57,200 bases of DNA from Bacteroidaceae bacterium (GCA_017428785.1 JAFRQD010000002.1:1-57200), one strand, 5' to 3'; counted from the stretch's first letter, positions 25,674 through 34,960 are shown. Made by a program: numbers and translations. Notes: generated from the letters alone by a model not told the origin.

Positions 25674-28600
25674 ATGAAAACTATCCGCCTTCTGTTTGCC
25701 CTCCTCCTGACGGCAATATGCTTTAATGCGAAAGCCCTTGAAACAGGCCAGACCATCCGACTCATCAACAACAACAAGTCTGTCATCACAGTCAACTCGT
25801 CCCTTGATGAGAACAAGCCTGCAGTCCTTTGGAAAGAAACCAATGTGAATTCCCAACGCTGGACACTCGAAGCCAAGAGCAACGGGACATTCCTCCTTTC
25901 GAACGACTATACGGGTCTCTACCTCGCTGGCCTCACCTCAGGAACCTCAGGCAGAGTGGGTCAGCTGAAGAAATCAACCACAACCAGCAAGGGCTCCTGG
26001 GAATTTGTTCCCGTAGAAGGCACGAGCGACAGGTATTACATCTATCAAGGCACGACACGCAAATATGCTCTCGCCGTACCTGCCACGCGTAAGGAGGGCG
26101 ACACCCTCACCATCGTCAACACCTTAGACGAAAACAATCCTGTTCCCGCAGCCCGCATCACATGGACAGTCAGGGTTGTGAACCAAATGGAGAAGGCCTT
26201 TACGAAGGACAAGCGCGACGACATGATGAAAAAGTGGAAAGACCGCTGCTACAAGCAAGCAAGCAACGGATGGGTCATCGGAAACGGCGGCTTTTGGGGC
26301 GATGCAGAGATGTTCGAGATTGTCCTCGATGCCCTCGAAACGACAGGCGACCAACAGTATGCCACCATGTTCGACAACCTCTACAAGAACTTCATCTATC
26401 GCAACAAAAGCATCTGGTATCAGCAAGGGGTGAGTGGGTACAATGCATACAATGACGACATCGCCTGGATGTGTATCGCCTGCGTTCGAGCCTATCTCCT
26501 TACGGGAAAACAAGATTACCTGACAACCTCCAAGACGAACTTCGACGGCATGTTTGCCCGAGCCGACTGTTATGGCAACGACCTCCTGCAATGGAAGCAC
26601 AACAGCGGACAAGGCACAAATTCCTGCATCAACGGCCCTGCAGCAGTTTGCGCTTGCTACCTCGCAATCGCCGAAGCCGACGAGAGTTACTACGAGAAAG
26701 CAAGAAAGACCTATATGGCAGAGCGAGGCCTGCTCTTCGAAATGCAAAACGGCAAACCTACAGGCGCCGTCTGGGACAGTTACGACCAAGCATCAGGCAA
26801 ATACAACAAATGGTGCTCTACCTACAATCAAGGCACAAACCTCGGCGCTGCCATCATGCTCTACAATCATTATGGCGACCAAATGTTCAAGGACGATGCC
26901 GACGCCATCATCAGATGGTCGGAAGCAAACATGGCCAACTCGAAAGGTATCATCCATGTTTGTCAGACTGTTCGGGGAGACCTTTGCGGCTTCAAGGGCA
27001 TCATGCTGCGATATCTGCGAATGTATGCCGAGAGCTTCAATGACCCGTCCCATTATGCCTGGATTGCAAAGAATGCCTATCATGCCTGGAACAACCGCAA
27101 CTCCTCGGGCATCACATCTTCTGCCTGGCTTACAAAATCGGAGGAGAACTTCATACATCCCGAATGGAATAATGATAAACAAATCTATGAAAACAAGGAA
27201 TTCGGCGACGAAGGCAACATGACCTGCATCTCGGCTGCCTTCAACTGCCACCTTGGAGTGGTCGATTATCACGACGCTTATGCTCAGAACGAAGCCGAGG
27301 ACTTCAACTTCGTCCGTAATGCGCCCGTCACTTACAATAACAACCTCGATGAAGATGGCGGCGGAAAAGTGGGACCGATGAAGGACAATTACTACATCGG
27401 TTATCGCAGGGTTGACTTCGGAAGCAAGCCCGCTTCGCATCTCAACCTTCGCATCAGGATGGTTACGCAAAACACAAAGTTAGAGGTCTATCTCGACCAG
27501 CCAAACGAAGAGCAAGGCACGCTGCTTTGCACCGTTGTAGGTGAAGAACTTTCCGCTCTCTCAACATGGGAGACCATCCAAAAGATGATTAACGTTCCCG
27601 TTACCGGAATCCACAATCTCTATTTCAAGTCACGAACCACCAACGCTTCGGATGCCGTACACATCAACTGGTGGCAGTTCCAGAGCCTCAACGCCGTTTA
27701 TGCCGACCTGACTAACAACAACGGAACGCTCACAGCTTCCTTCTCGCCATCCAATCCCGACGCTCTTATCGACGACGATCTTTCGAGCGTATGCAATGGT
27801 TCCATAGAGGAAGGCAGCAACGCTTGGATAATGTATCAGAGTCCTTCGCCAATGTTCATCTACGGCTATCAGTTCTTCTCAGGCAAGGACAGGGACAGCA
27901 ATCCGAAAGGCTGGGCTCTTCAAGCCTCCAACGACGGACAGAATTGGGAGACGCTCCACAGTGTTTCCGACCTTTCCTTCAGTGTTCAGGCAGAGTGCTT
28001 CACGGCCGACATTCAGGCATCAAAGGCCTACACCCATTATCGCCTGCTCTTTGAGAAGAAGGAAGATGCACAGTCTTCACTTTCCATCAGCGAATGGCAA
28101 TTGCTTGGCCGCTGCATCAACGAACTCGACCTGACTGCCGACGGAGGGACTACCGAAGAAGGCCAAGAAGCTCTTATCGACCACATCGGAACCACAGTCT
28201 TCACGGCACCGATTACTGCCGTCTATCATCCTGCAGGGAACTACAAGCTTACCGCTTATAGCATAACTGCCGAGACCGCTTCCCAGGCTCCCGTCTCATG
28301 GAAGCTAGAAGGCTCGGCTGACGGGAGGAAATTTGAGACAATCGACGAACAGACAGAGGCCGTCTTCCCCTACGACAACTGCACAAACGTCTATCGCGTC
28401 AATCCCGCCACTTCCTACCTTCACTATCGCCTGACCGTCAGCGGCAACGCAGAGCAGACTGAAGACAACGGTCAGATTACTCAGTGGCAGCTCTTCGGCA
28501 AGCCTGATTATGGAATCTACTATGCAGACGCCACGAGTATCGCCACCATCCTGTCGAGCGACGGAAGCGACGCAGAGCCCCTCATCGATGATGACGGAAC

Positions 28601-29522
28601 CACCTACTCCACCGTTAGCGGAGAAACACCATATTGGGATCTTTTATTCCCTATTCCTGTCAAAGCATTAGGCCTCTCTTTCGTTAACGCCAACAACGCC
28701 GAACTCGATCCAAAGAGCGTCATCATCTACGGCATCGACGATGATGGCACAGAAACGCAGATTTCCACAAAGATTCCGACCTTCAAGGCCAGAGGCTTCA
28801 GACACACCAGCTCCATCACCGCAAGCAAGCTCTTCAAGCATTTCCGCCTCCAAGTCAACGGAGAAGAGGGTTCGAGCGTCCGCCTTGCAGACATCGAGCT
28901 TTATGGTACAGCCATCGCGACTGCCGACGACGAAGGCTTCCTCCCGCCAACCTCAGTCGAGGCTTCCGAGAAAGGACTCTCCTCCACAGAACTTATAAAC
29001 CGCATCTACGACGGGAAATACACCTCCACCTATCGGGCCGCTTTCACAAAGCCGGTCAGCATCACCTACACCTACGAACAACCCGTCAGCATCAACGCCT
29101 ACAGTCTTACAGCCAGCAGGAACGAACTAACACGCGACCCAGCCGATTGGATTCTCGAGGGAAGCAACGACGGACAGACCTGGACGCAGCTCGACTATCA
29201 AGCCGGCCAGACCTTCGCCCAACGCTATGCCACACAGTTCTACTTTACCGAAAACTCAGAATCCTACACGAACTATCGCCTCACCATCAACGCCGTAAAT
29301 GGCGCCAATCAGCTTCAAATAGGACAACTCCAGTTGCTCAACATTAAGCCGGTTGACCCGACCCCAATCGTTTCTCCACGCGGAGATATCGGAACGGGAG
29401 CATACGCTTCCATCCACACTATCGACGGCATAAAGGTGGAGCGTCCTCAGAAAGGCATCAACATAGTCCGCACAGTCGGCTCCGACGGCAAGATGACCGT
29501 CAGGAAACTGCTTGTGAAATAA
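25674..29522 (+). CDS. Secreted GH76 alpha-mannanase with ricin, CBM6 and discoidin-like domains
   Basis: A 1282-residue surface glycoside hydrolase. A signal peptide (LLFALLLTAICFNAKA) is followed by a ricin-type lectin domain (about 25-165), then GH76 (about 175-500) with the family Asp-Asp pair in YNDDIAWM (Asp261, Asp262) and NGWVIGNGGFWGDAE. GH76 enzymes are endo-alpha-1,6-mannanases acting on yeast mannan or mannosylated glycans. Next is a CBM6-type module (about 540-680, EAEDF...WWQF), then four F5/8-C/discoidin-like (CBM32-type) domains (about 685-825, 826-950, 951-1085, 1088-1225), each with an ASNDGQNWE or equivalent motif. The end, SIHTIDGIKVERPQKGINIV..., is a divergent T9SS-like tail. 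It is preceded by its own promoter and has no SusC/D partner here. Confidence 0.9.
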   Translation: MKTIRLLFALLLTAICFNAKALETGQTIRLINNNKSVITVNSSLDENKPAVLWKETNVNSQRWTLEAKSNGTFLLSNDYTGLYLAGLTSGTSGRVGQLKKSTTTSKGSWEFVPVEGTSDRYYIYQGTTRKYALAVPATRKEGDTLTIVNTLDENNPVPAARITWTVRVVNQMEKAFTKDKRDDMMKKWKDRCYKQASNGWVIGNGGFWGDAEMFEIVLDALETTGDQQYATMFDNLYKNFIYRNKSIWYQQGVSGYNAYNDDIAWMCIACVRAYLLTGKQDYLTTSKTNFDGMFARADCYGNDLLQWKHNSGQGTNSCINGPAAVCACYLAIAEADESYYEKARKTYMAERGLLFEMQNGKPTGAVWDSYDQASGKYNKWCSTYNQGTNLGAAIMLYNHYGDQMFKDDADAIIRWSEANMANSKGIIHVCQTVRGDLCGFKGIMLRYLRMYAESFNDPSHYAWIAKNAYHAWNNRNSSGITSSAWLTKSEENFIHPEWNNDKQIYENKEFGDEGNMTCISAAFNCHLGVVDYHDAYAQNEAEDFNFVRNAPVTYNNNLDEDGGGKVGPMKDNYYIGYRRVDFGSKPASHLNLRIRMVTQNTKLEVYLDQPNEEQGTLLCTVVGEELSALSTWETIQKMINVPVTGIHNLYFKSRTTNASDAVHINWWQFQSLNAVYADLTNNNGTLTASFSPSNPDALIDDDLSSVCNGSIEEGSNAWIMYQSPSPMFIYGYQFFSGKDRDSNPKGWALQASNDGQNWETLHSVSDLSFSVQAECFTADIQASKAYTHYRLLFEKKEDAQSSLSISEWQLLGRCINELDLTADGGTTEEGQEALIDHIGTTVFTAPITAVYHPAGNYKLTAYSITAETASQAPVSWKLEGSADGRKFETIDEQTEAVFPYDNCTNVYRVNPATSYLHYRLTVSGNAEQTEDNGQITQWQLFGKPDYGIYYADATSIATILSSDGSDAEPLIDDDGTTYSTVSGETPYWDLLFPIPVKALGLSFVNANNAELDPKSVIIYGIDDDGTETQISTKIPTFKARGFRHTSSITASKLFKHFRLQVNGEEGSSVRLADIELYGTAIATADDEGFLPPTSVEASEKGLSSTELINRIYDGKYTSTYRAAFTKPVSITYTYEQPVSINAYSLTASRNELTRDPADWILEGSNDGQTWTQLDYQAGQTFAQRYATQFYFTENSESYTNYRLTINAVNGANQLQIGQLQLLNIKPVDPTPIVSPRGDIGTGAYASIHTIDGIKVERPQKGINIVRTVGSDGKMTVRKLLVK

Positions 29523-29551
29523 AACGGAACAGGGATAATCGACGAACATCA

Positions 29552-29622
29552 CACGAGATGTTTATGAATTTCACACGTGAAGTTTTCAAACATCACGAGA
29601 GACATTTCCATACCCCTCACAA
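29552..29622. repeat. 22-base phased dyad array, copy E (short)
   Basis: CACG occurs at 29552 and 29574 (22 apart), with TTTCACACGTGAAGTTTTCA around the second. The third CACG is at 29594, two bases out of register, and CCTCACAAGGGAG restores the register with CACA at 29618. Confidence 0.65.
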
Positions 29623-29704
29623 GGGAGCAGAAACGCCGCCCTACTCCTTTACATATATAAAGATGTAGAAAAAGCGCCGATAGAACAAAATAATTGCGGA
29701 AATG

Positions 29705-29736
29705 TTTGGTTGTTCCAATAAAAAGCCGTACCTTTG
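29705..29736 (+). promoter_or_regulatory. Promoter for rpsF-rpsR-rplI
   Basis: -33 TTTG is at 29705-29708 and -7 TACCTTTG at 29729-29736, with 20 bases between. The leader of about 40 bases is AT-rich. Confidence 0.8.
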
Positions 29737-29784
29737 CAGTCGCTTTATGAGCAAAATAATATTTATTAACTTATTTAACGTATT

Positions 29785-30132
29785 ATGAACCAATACGAAA
29801 CCGTTTTCATTTTGACTCCCGTTTTGTCTGATGAACAGATGAAGGAAACGGTAGAAAAGTTCAAAGGCGTCCTCACTAAGGCTGGTGCCGAAATCATCAG
29901 CGAAGAGAACTGGGGCCTGAAGAAACTCGCCTATCCCATCGACAAGAAGACAACAGGATTCTATGAGCTCATTGAGTTCAATGCAGCTCCCGAGACCATC
30001 AAGACTCTCGAGACCCAGTACCGCCGTGACGAAAAAGTGCTCCGCTATCTTACCGTTAAGATGGAGAAGTACGCAGCCGAGTACGCAGCCAAGAGAAGGA
30101 GTAACAAACAACCTAAAGAGCAGGAGGCATAA
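29785..30132 (+). CDS. rpsF: 30S ribosomal protein S6
   Basis: A 115-residue S6 protein of the small-subunit platform that pairs with S18. The family start [18 protein letters not shown] and the central [20 protein letters not shown] are present, with a short basic tail. It is first in rpsF-rpsR-rplI; rpsR begins 2 bases after its stop. Confidence 0.97.
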   Translation: MNQYETVFILTPVLSDEQMKETVEKFKGVLTKAGAEIISEENWGLKKLAYPIDKKTTGFYELIEFNAAPETIKTLETQYRRDEKVLRYLTVKMEKYAAEYAAKRRSNKQPKEQEA

Positions 30133-30134
30133 AC

Positions 30135-30401
30135 ATGGCACAGCAATCAGAAATCCGCTACTTGACCGCTCCCGCTATTGACGTCAAGAAGAAGAAGTAC
30201 TGCCGTTTCAAGAAGAGCGGTATCAAGTACATTGACTACAAAGACCCCGAATTTCTGAAGAAGTTCCTCAACGAGCAAGGCAAGATTCTGCCCCGCCGCA
30301 TCACAGGCACCTCTCTCAAGTATCAGCGCCGTGTGGCTCAGGCCGTTAAGCGTGCCCGTCACCTCGCTCTGCTGCCCTTCGTAACTGATTTGATGAAATA
30401 A
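30135..30401 (+). CDS. rpsR: 30S ribosomal protein S18
   Basis: An 88-residue protein with the S18 core ([40 protein letters not shown]) and [11 protein letters not shown] at the C-terminus. It binds S6 and 16S rRNA. The two-base gap to rpsF implies coupled translation. Confidence 0.97.
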   Translation: MAQQSEIRYLTAPAIDVKKKKYCRFKKSGIKYIDYKDPEFLKKFLNEQGKILPRRITGTSLKYQRRVAQAVKRARHLALLPFVTDLMK

Positions 30402-30417
30402 AGTAAGGAGGAAGATT

Positions 30418-31011
30418 ATGGAAATTATACTGAAAGAAGACGTAATCGGACTCGGTTACAAGAACGATATCGTGAACGTTAAGGCTGGCTACGGCCGCAA
30501 CTACCTGATTCCCACAGGCAAGGGCGTCATCGCCAGCGAAAGCGCAAAGAAGGTCCTCGCAGAGGAACTCAAGCAGAAGGCCGTCAAGCTCGCTAAAATC
30601 AAGGCTGAGGCAGAAGCACTCGCCGAGAAGCTGAACGCAGCAAGCCTGAGCTTCAACGCAAAGGCAAGCAGCACAGGCGTCATCTATGGCAGCGTAGGCA
30701 GCCTGCAGATTGCAGAAGAGCTCCAGAAGCTCGGCTTCGACATCGACCGCAAGCTCATCGCCGTGAAGGACGTCAAGACTGCCGGCGAATATGTTGCTGT
30801 TGTAAAGCTTCACAAGGAAGTAACCGCTCAGGTTCCTTTCACCGTAACCGTTGAAATGGACAAGCCTGAAGTGACAGAAGAAGCTCCCGAAGAGAAGAAG
30901 CCCAGAAAGGCTCGCAGGGAAGAGACTCCTGAAGAGGAAGCTCCCGTAGCTGAGGAGGTTCCCGCAGAAGAGGCCGAGGCTCCCGCTGTAGAGGAGAAGA
31001 CAGAAGAGTAA
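30418..31011 (+). CDS. rplI: 50S ribosomal protein L9 with acidic extension
   Basis: A 197-residue L9. The N-terminal domain (MEIILKEDVIGLGYKNDIVN, GYGRNYLIP) and the C-terminal domain to about residue 148 are normal. A further 45 residues form a Glu/Pro/Ala-rich acidic tail (EEAPEEKKPRKARRE, ending EEKTEE) that most L9 proteins of about 150 residues lack. L9 sits at the base of the L1 stalk and influences frame maintenance. The ATG is preceded by AGGAGGAAG. Confidence 0.96.
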   Translation: MEIILKEDVIGLGYKNDIVNVKAGYGRNYLIPTGKGVIASESAKKVLAEELKQKAVKLAKIKAEAEALAEKLNAASLSFNAKASSTGVIYGSVGSLQIAEELQKLGFDIDRKLIAVKDVKTAGEYVAVVKLHKEVTAQVPFTVTVEMDKPEVTEEAPEEKKPRKARREETPEEEAPVAEEVPAEEAEAPAVEEKTEE

Positions 31012-31037
31012 GTTTTTTTGTTTCATATGCAAGGAGC

Positions 31038-31072
31038 AAAGGGGCACGGCCGCAAAAAGCCAGTGTCCCTTT
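31038..31072 (+). terminator. Hairpin after rplI
   Basis: AAAGGGGCAC and GTGTCCCTTT pair with one mismatch, and the stem can extend into GC/TGC. There is no clean T-run, so it may be a weak terminator or attenuator ahead of the next gene. Confidence 0.45.
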
Positions 31073-31135
31073 GTGCCTTAAAGGCCTCGAACCCCTTAAC
31101 CTTTTATCTTTTATAACTATTAAACTCTTAATAAG

Positions 31136-32278
31136 GTGAGCATAATCAAATGTCCCGAGTGTGGAGGACAAGTCTCCACGATGGCAGGCACTTGTCCCGG
31201 ATGCGGCACGAAGATTGCCGGCAACCTTCGTCAGTGCCCTAGTTGCGGTGGCTATTGCCTCCTCTCGCAGCAGGTTTGCCCCCATTGCAAACATGAGTTA
31301 GAGTCCTCCCCCACTCCGTCAGCCCAAGAGCAAGGCGAAAAAGGGAAAGACGAATCGAAACCTGCTGGAGGAAACGCAAAGAAGGCTTCGGGCACAAAGT
31401 TTCCGGATAACGGAATGTCGATAATAGGCGTATTGGTAAAGGCCATACTCTCCCTCCTCCTGCTCTGTCTCCTTTGTGTTGGCGGATACCAATACTACAG
31501 ACGTGAAAAGGAGGAAAAGGAGCTGGCGGACTACAAACGACTGGAAGGCGTCACCAATCCCGAATACTATCAGCAGTTCCTCATCGACCATCCTAACAGC
31601 ACATACTGTCCCGAGATTGAGGAACGGATGCATGCCCTCCAAACAGAAGAGCAGGAATGGAAGCAACTGCAGAAGAACATCAGCCGTTCGAGCGTATCCC
31701 TCTTCATGCAGAAGCATCCCAACTCCCTTCGCCAAAGAGCTTGCGAGGACATGCTCGACTCCATCGACTGGAACGATGCCGTAGCTATCGGCAGCGAGGA
31801 AGCCGTCACAGACTATCTGGCAAAACACCCTTCTGGCCGCTTTGTCAGTGATGCCGCAGAAAAGAAGAATGCTCTCCTGCTCGCAAAGGTTACTCCTGAA
31901 GAGAAAGCTTTGATTCGCGGCACACTCGAGGCCTTCTTCTCAAACGCAATCGCCAAGCAGGACATCGAGGCAGCCAAAGCAGCCATTCCCGACACAATGG
32001 CAAACTTCTGCGGCAAGCAGAATGCAGATGCGGAGGCTATCGTGGAATATGCAAAAGAGAAGATGGCAAAGGATGTCATCGGACTTCACTATGCCTTCGG
32101 GCAGAAGATGGATGTCCGCAAGGAAACACTTCCCAACGGCAACACCGGTTTCGCTGTGGAAGTCAGCCTGCAAGAGACCATCAGCCGCAGCGACACCAAT
32201 CAGCCCTCATCCAATCATTATCGAGTCAACGCCCTCATCAATCAAGAACAGAAGATTGTAAAGCTCATCATCTTCTAA
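31136..32278 (+). CDS. Zinc-ribbon membrane protein, 380 residues
   Basis: Starts at GTG after AATAAG. The N-terminus has two zinc-ribbon modules (KCPECGG...GTCPGCG and QCPSCGG...VCPHCK). A single transmembrane segment follows at about residues 102-120 (KAILSLLLLCLLCVGGYQYY), then a charged helical region with TPR-like character (FMQKHPNSLRQRACEDMLDS). The C-terminal part (about 260-380) resembles an NTF2-like small domain. The topology suggests a cytoplasmic zinc ribbon and a periplasmic C-terminal domain. No function is known to me. It is 124 bases from rplI and 20 bases before the AICAR transformylase gene, with which it may share a transcript. Confidence 0.75.
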   Translation: MSIIKCPECGGQVSTMAGTCPGCGTKIAGNLRQCPSCGGYCLLSQQVCPHCKHELESSPTPSAQEQGEKGKDESKPAGGNAKKASGTKFPDNGMSIIGVLVKAILSLLLLCLLCVGGYQYYRREKEEKELADYKRLEGVTNPEYYQQFLIDHPNSTYCPEIEERMHALQTEEQEWKQLQKNISRSSVSLFMQKHPNSLRQRACEDMLDSIDWNDAVAIGSEEAVTDYLAKHPSGRFVSDAAEKKNALLLAKVTPEEKALIRGTLEAFFSNAIAKQDIEAAKAAIPDTMANFCGKQNADAEAIVEYAKEKMAKDVIGLHYAFGQKMDVRKETLPNGNTGFAVEVSLQETISRSDTNQPSSNHYRVNALINQEQKIVKLIIF

Positions 32279-32298
32279 ATCCTTCACTCTTCTATATT

Positions 32299-33486
32299 AT
32301 GGCACAGAAAGAACTGCAGCTCAAGTATGGCTGCAACCCCAATCAAAAGCCCTCACGCATCTTCATGGAAGAGGGCGAACTGCCTATCGAAGTGCTGGGC
32401 GGCCGTCCCGGCTACATCAACTTCCTCGATGCGCTGAACAGCTGGCAGCTTGTCAAGGAACTCAAAGCCGCCACAGGTCTGCCTGCAGCAGCCAGCTTCA
32501 AGCATGTTTCCCCAGCAGGAGCCGCAGTCGGTCTGCCTTTGAGCGACACGCTTGCCCGCATCTATTTCGTGGACGACATCAAGGTGCCTCTCAGCCCGAT
32601 TGCCTGTGCCTATGCCCGTGCAAGAGGCGCAGACCGCATGAGCAGCTACGGAGACTTCATCGCTCTTAGCGATACCTGCGACGAAGCGACGGCCCTCATC
32701 ATCAAACGTGAGGTGAGCGACGGCATCATCGCTCCCAGCTATACAGAGGAAGCATTGCAGATACTGCGAGAGAAGCGCAAAGGGACCTACAACATCATCA
32801 AGATAGACCCCAGCTATGTGCCTGCTCCTATCGAGCGCAAGCAAGTGTTTGGCGTTACATTTGAACAAGGAAGGAATGAAGTGAAGCTCGACGACCCTGC
32901 TCTCTTCGAGAACATCCCGACCGCCAACAAGCACTTCCCCGAGGCTGCAAAGCGCGACCTCATCATCGCTCTCATCACCCTCAAATACACGCAGAGCAAC
33001 AGCGTCTGCTATGTCAAGGACGGTCAGGCCATCGGCATCGGTGCAGGTCAGCAGAGCCGCATCCATTGCACGCGTCTCGCCGGCAGCAAGGCCGACATCT
33101 GGTGGCTCCGGCAGAACCCGAAGGTGATGTCGCTGCCCTTCATCCCCGGCATTCGCCGTGCTGACAGAGACAACACAATCGACGTCTATATCAGCGACGA
33201 CTATATGGACGTCCTTGCCGATGGAGAGTGGCAGAAGTTCTTCACCGAGAAACCCGAACCGCTCAGCCGCGAAGAGAAGCAGGCATGGATAGCAAAGAAC
33301 ACAGGCGTGAGCCTGGGCAGCGATGCCTTCTTCCCGTTCGGCGACAATGTGGAGCGAGCACATAAGAGCGGCGTTGAATACATTGCCCAAGCGGGCGGCA
33401 GCGTTCGCGACGACCACGTCATCATGACTTGCGACAAGTACGGCATCGCAATGGCCTTCACCGGCGTAAGATTGTTCCACCACTAA
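32299..33486 (+). CDS. Stand-alone AICAR formyltransferase (PurH C-terminal domain type)
   Basis: A 395-residue protein matching the transformylase domain of PurH, which transfers a formyl group from 10-formyl-THF to AICAR in purine synthesis. Motifs include KYGCNPNQKPS, the catalytic Lys-His in FKHVSPAGAA, SNSVCYVKDGQAIGIGAGQQ and FFPFGDNVERA. The N-terminal IMP cyclohydrolase domain of ordinary PurH is absent and the gene begins cleanly at ATG, so this is a stand-alone form rather than a truncation. IMP cyclohydrolase activity must come from elsewhere. It follows the zinc-ribbon gene closely. Confidence 0.92.
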   Translation: MAQKELQLKYGCNPNQKPSRIFMEEGELPIEVLGGRPGYINFLDALNSWQLVKELKAATGLPAAASFKHVSPAGAAVGLPLSDTLARIYFVDDIKVPLSPIACAYARARGADRMSSYGDFIALSDTCDEATALIIKREVSDGIIAPSYTEEALQILREKRKGTYNIIKIDPSYVPAPIERKQVFGVTFEQGRNEVKLDDPALFENIPTANKHFPEAAKRDLIIALITLKYTQSNSVCYVKDGQAIGIGAGQQSRIHCTRLAGSKADIWWLRQNPKVMSLPFIPGIRRADRDNTIDVYISDDYMDVLADGEWQKFFTEKPEPLSREEKQAWIAKNTGVSLGSDAFFPFGDNVERAHKSGVEYIAQAGGSVRDDHVIMTCDKYGIAMAFTGVRLFHH

Positions 33487-33499
33487 AGCCCCCTCTGTT

Positions 33500-33706
33500 A
33501 TGAATAAGTTCGGAGGAGACGATATCGATGCCGTTATCCTGGGAGGCATTACCTTCAAGGGAGGCTCTAAAGGCGGGCCGAAGAAAGACGAAGCCAAGGT
33601 GAAGACCAAGGCAAAGAAGAAGCAATACATAACAGGCGCTCACGGCAGCGCTTCGGCGAAGAAGAAGGCCGACATTCGCCGCCAAAGAGCCAACAGACAT
33701 AAATAA
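33500..33706 (+). CDS. Small basic hypothetical protein, 68 residues
   Basis: Begins 14 bases after the transformylase stop. The N-terminus is Asp/Gly-rich (MNKFGGDDIDAVILGG) and the rest is strongly Lys/Arg-rich (KAKKKQY, AKKKADIRRQRANRHK). No signal peptide or known domain is seen. The composition suggests nucleic-acid or ribosome association, but this is an inference. Codon use matches the neighbours. Confidence 0.55.
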   Translation: MNKFGGDDIDAVILGGITFKGGSKGGPKKDEAKVKTKAKKKQYITGAHGSASAKKKADIRRQRANRHK

Positions 33707-33765
33707 GCCCTCCTCTTACTTCCACAAAGGATAGGAATCAGTAAACAAACCGTAAACATCAGGAA

Positions 33766-34875
33766 ATGAAAAAGTATATCTTGTGCTTCTTGCTCAGCCT
33801 GGCAGCCACGGGCTTGTCCGCACAGACAAAGGTCGGTTCTTTAATCTCAGGCCTTTCGTCGTCGTCGCAGACAGAGGTTGAGCCATTCGTGCCGGGCAGT
33901 ACGCTCGAAGGCGTTGCCTATTATCTTCCACGGACAGCCTTCCGCATCACCATCATTGCAGAGAAGACAACCACCAAGCCCGGCGACTTCTACAAGTATG
34001 CCGACCGCTACCTTCGCCTTCAAAACGTTCCTACAGAAGAGAGCGTGCAGTGGAGCCTGAAGAGTATCAAGATGGAGCCCTACGGCAAGCCCGACAAGAA
34101 CAAGGCTTTCAGCATCAAGATAAAGAGCAAGACTGTAGCCCCGCTCGTAGGTTTAAGTCGTGACGGACTTCTGCTGAGCATCAACTGCGATGCCGAGGAA
34201 GACTTCCTGCCCGACCTCCCCAAACCAGAGAAAGGTCCTGCTCCCGAGAATCCCCGTTCCTATATGACGCAGGAAATCATTGCAGCAGGCAGTACGGCGA
34301 AGATGGCCGAACTGTGTGCCCAGGAGATTTACGACATCCGGGACAGCAAGAACTCACTCATTCGGGGCGAAGCCGACAACACGCCCAAGGACGGTGCCCA
34401 GCTGAAGCTCATGCTCGACCAGCTCGACAAACAAGCCGCCGCCCTTGAGTCGCTCTTCAGCGGTACCACTCAAACCGACACAGAAGTCTTCTCCCTCTTC
34501 TTTGATCCTCAAGAAGAGACCGACCACAATGTGCTTTTCCGCTTCTCGCAGAAGCTTGGCGTATTGGATTACGACAACTTGGCCGGCGAACCGGTCGTCG
34601 CTTCAATCAAGGCTTTGGAGACGATTCCGACGGCAGTTCCTTCGGAAGAGGTTGCCAAGAAGCGCGCAAAGATGGAGCACGGAGTCTATTATAATGTGCC
34701 AGTCCGGACAAAGATAAAAGTCACATTCGACGGTCAGGAATACGTCAACATGGAGACTCCGATGGCTCAGTTCGGAGTCGTTGAAATGCTCTCCAACACG
34801 CTCTTCGACAAGAAGACAAATACGCAGGTAACCTTCTTCCAAACCACCGGCGGAACGAAGGATGTGATGGAGTAA
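33766..34875 (+). CDS. Secreted DUF4831-family protein
   Basis: A 369-residue exported protein with signal peptide YILCFLLSLAATGLSAQ. It has the DUF4831 pattern I recognise from Bacteroidales: GVAYYLPRTAFRITIIAEK early, PGDFYKYADRYLRL, and near the end HGVYYNVPVRTKIKVTF. No catalytic motif is seen and the function is unknown. The stop codon is followed within five bases by a 22-base array on the minus strand (copy C). Confidence 0.82.
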   Translation: MKKYILCFLLSLAATGLSAQTKVGSLISGLSSSSQTEVEPFVPGSTLEGVAYYLPRTAFRITIIAEKTTTKPGDFYKYADRYLRLQNVPTEESVQWSLKSIKMEPYGKPDKNKAFSIKIKSKTVAPLVGLSRDGLLLSINCDAEEDFLPDLPKPEKGPAPENPRSYMTQEIIAAGSTAKMAELCAQEIYDIRDSKNSLIRGEADNTPKDGAQLKLMLDQLDKQAAALESLFSGTTQTDTEVFSLFFDPQEETDHNVLFRFSQKLGVLDYDNLAGEPVVASIKALETIPTAVPSEEVAKKRAKMEHGVYYNVPVRTKIKVTFDGQEYVNMETPMAQFGVVEMLSNTLFDKKTNTQVTFFQTTGGTKDVME

Positions 34876-34879
34876 AAAA

Positions 34880-34960
34880 CGCCGCACGCGGCGATGCCCA
34901 ACGCCGCACGCGGAAATGCCCATCGCCGCAGCCGGGGATTGCCATCGCCGCACGCGGCGT
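34880..34960 (-). repeat. 22-base phased dyad array, copy C (inverted)
   Basis: Cores start at 34880, 34902, 34924 and 34946, exactly 22 bases apart: CGCCGCACGCGGCG, CGCCGCACGCGGAA, CGCCGCAGCCGGGG and CGCCGCACGCGGCG. Read on the minus strand, unit order and spacers (GATGGCAATCCCCGGCTGCG) match copy A. It begins four bases after a stop codon. Confidence 0.85.

Noticed and set aside
32353-33630. 425-codon minus-strand frame opposite the AICAR transformylase gene
   Set aside because: The plus strand encodes a well-conserved enzyme; the antisense frame has no domain.
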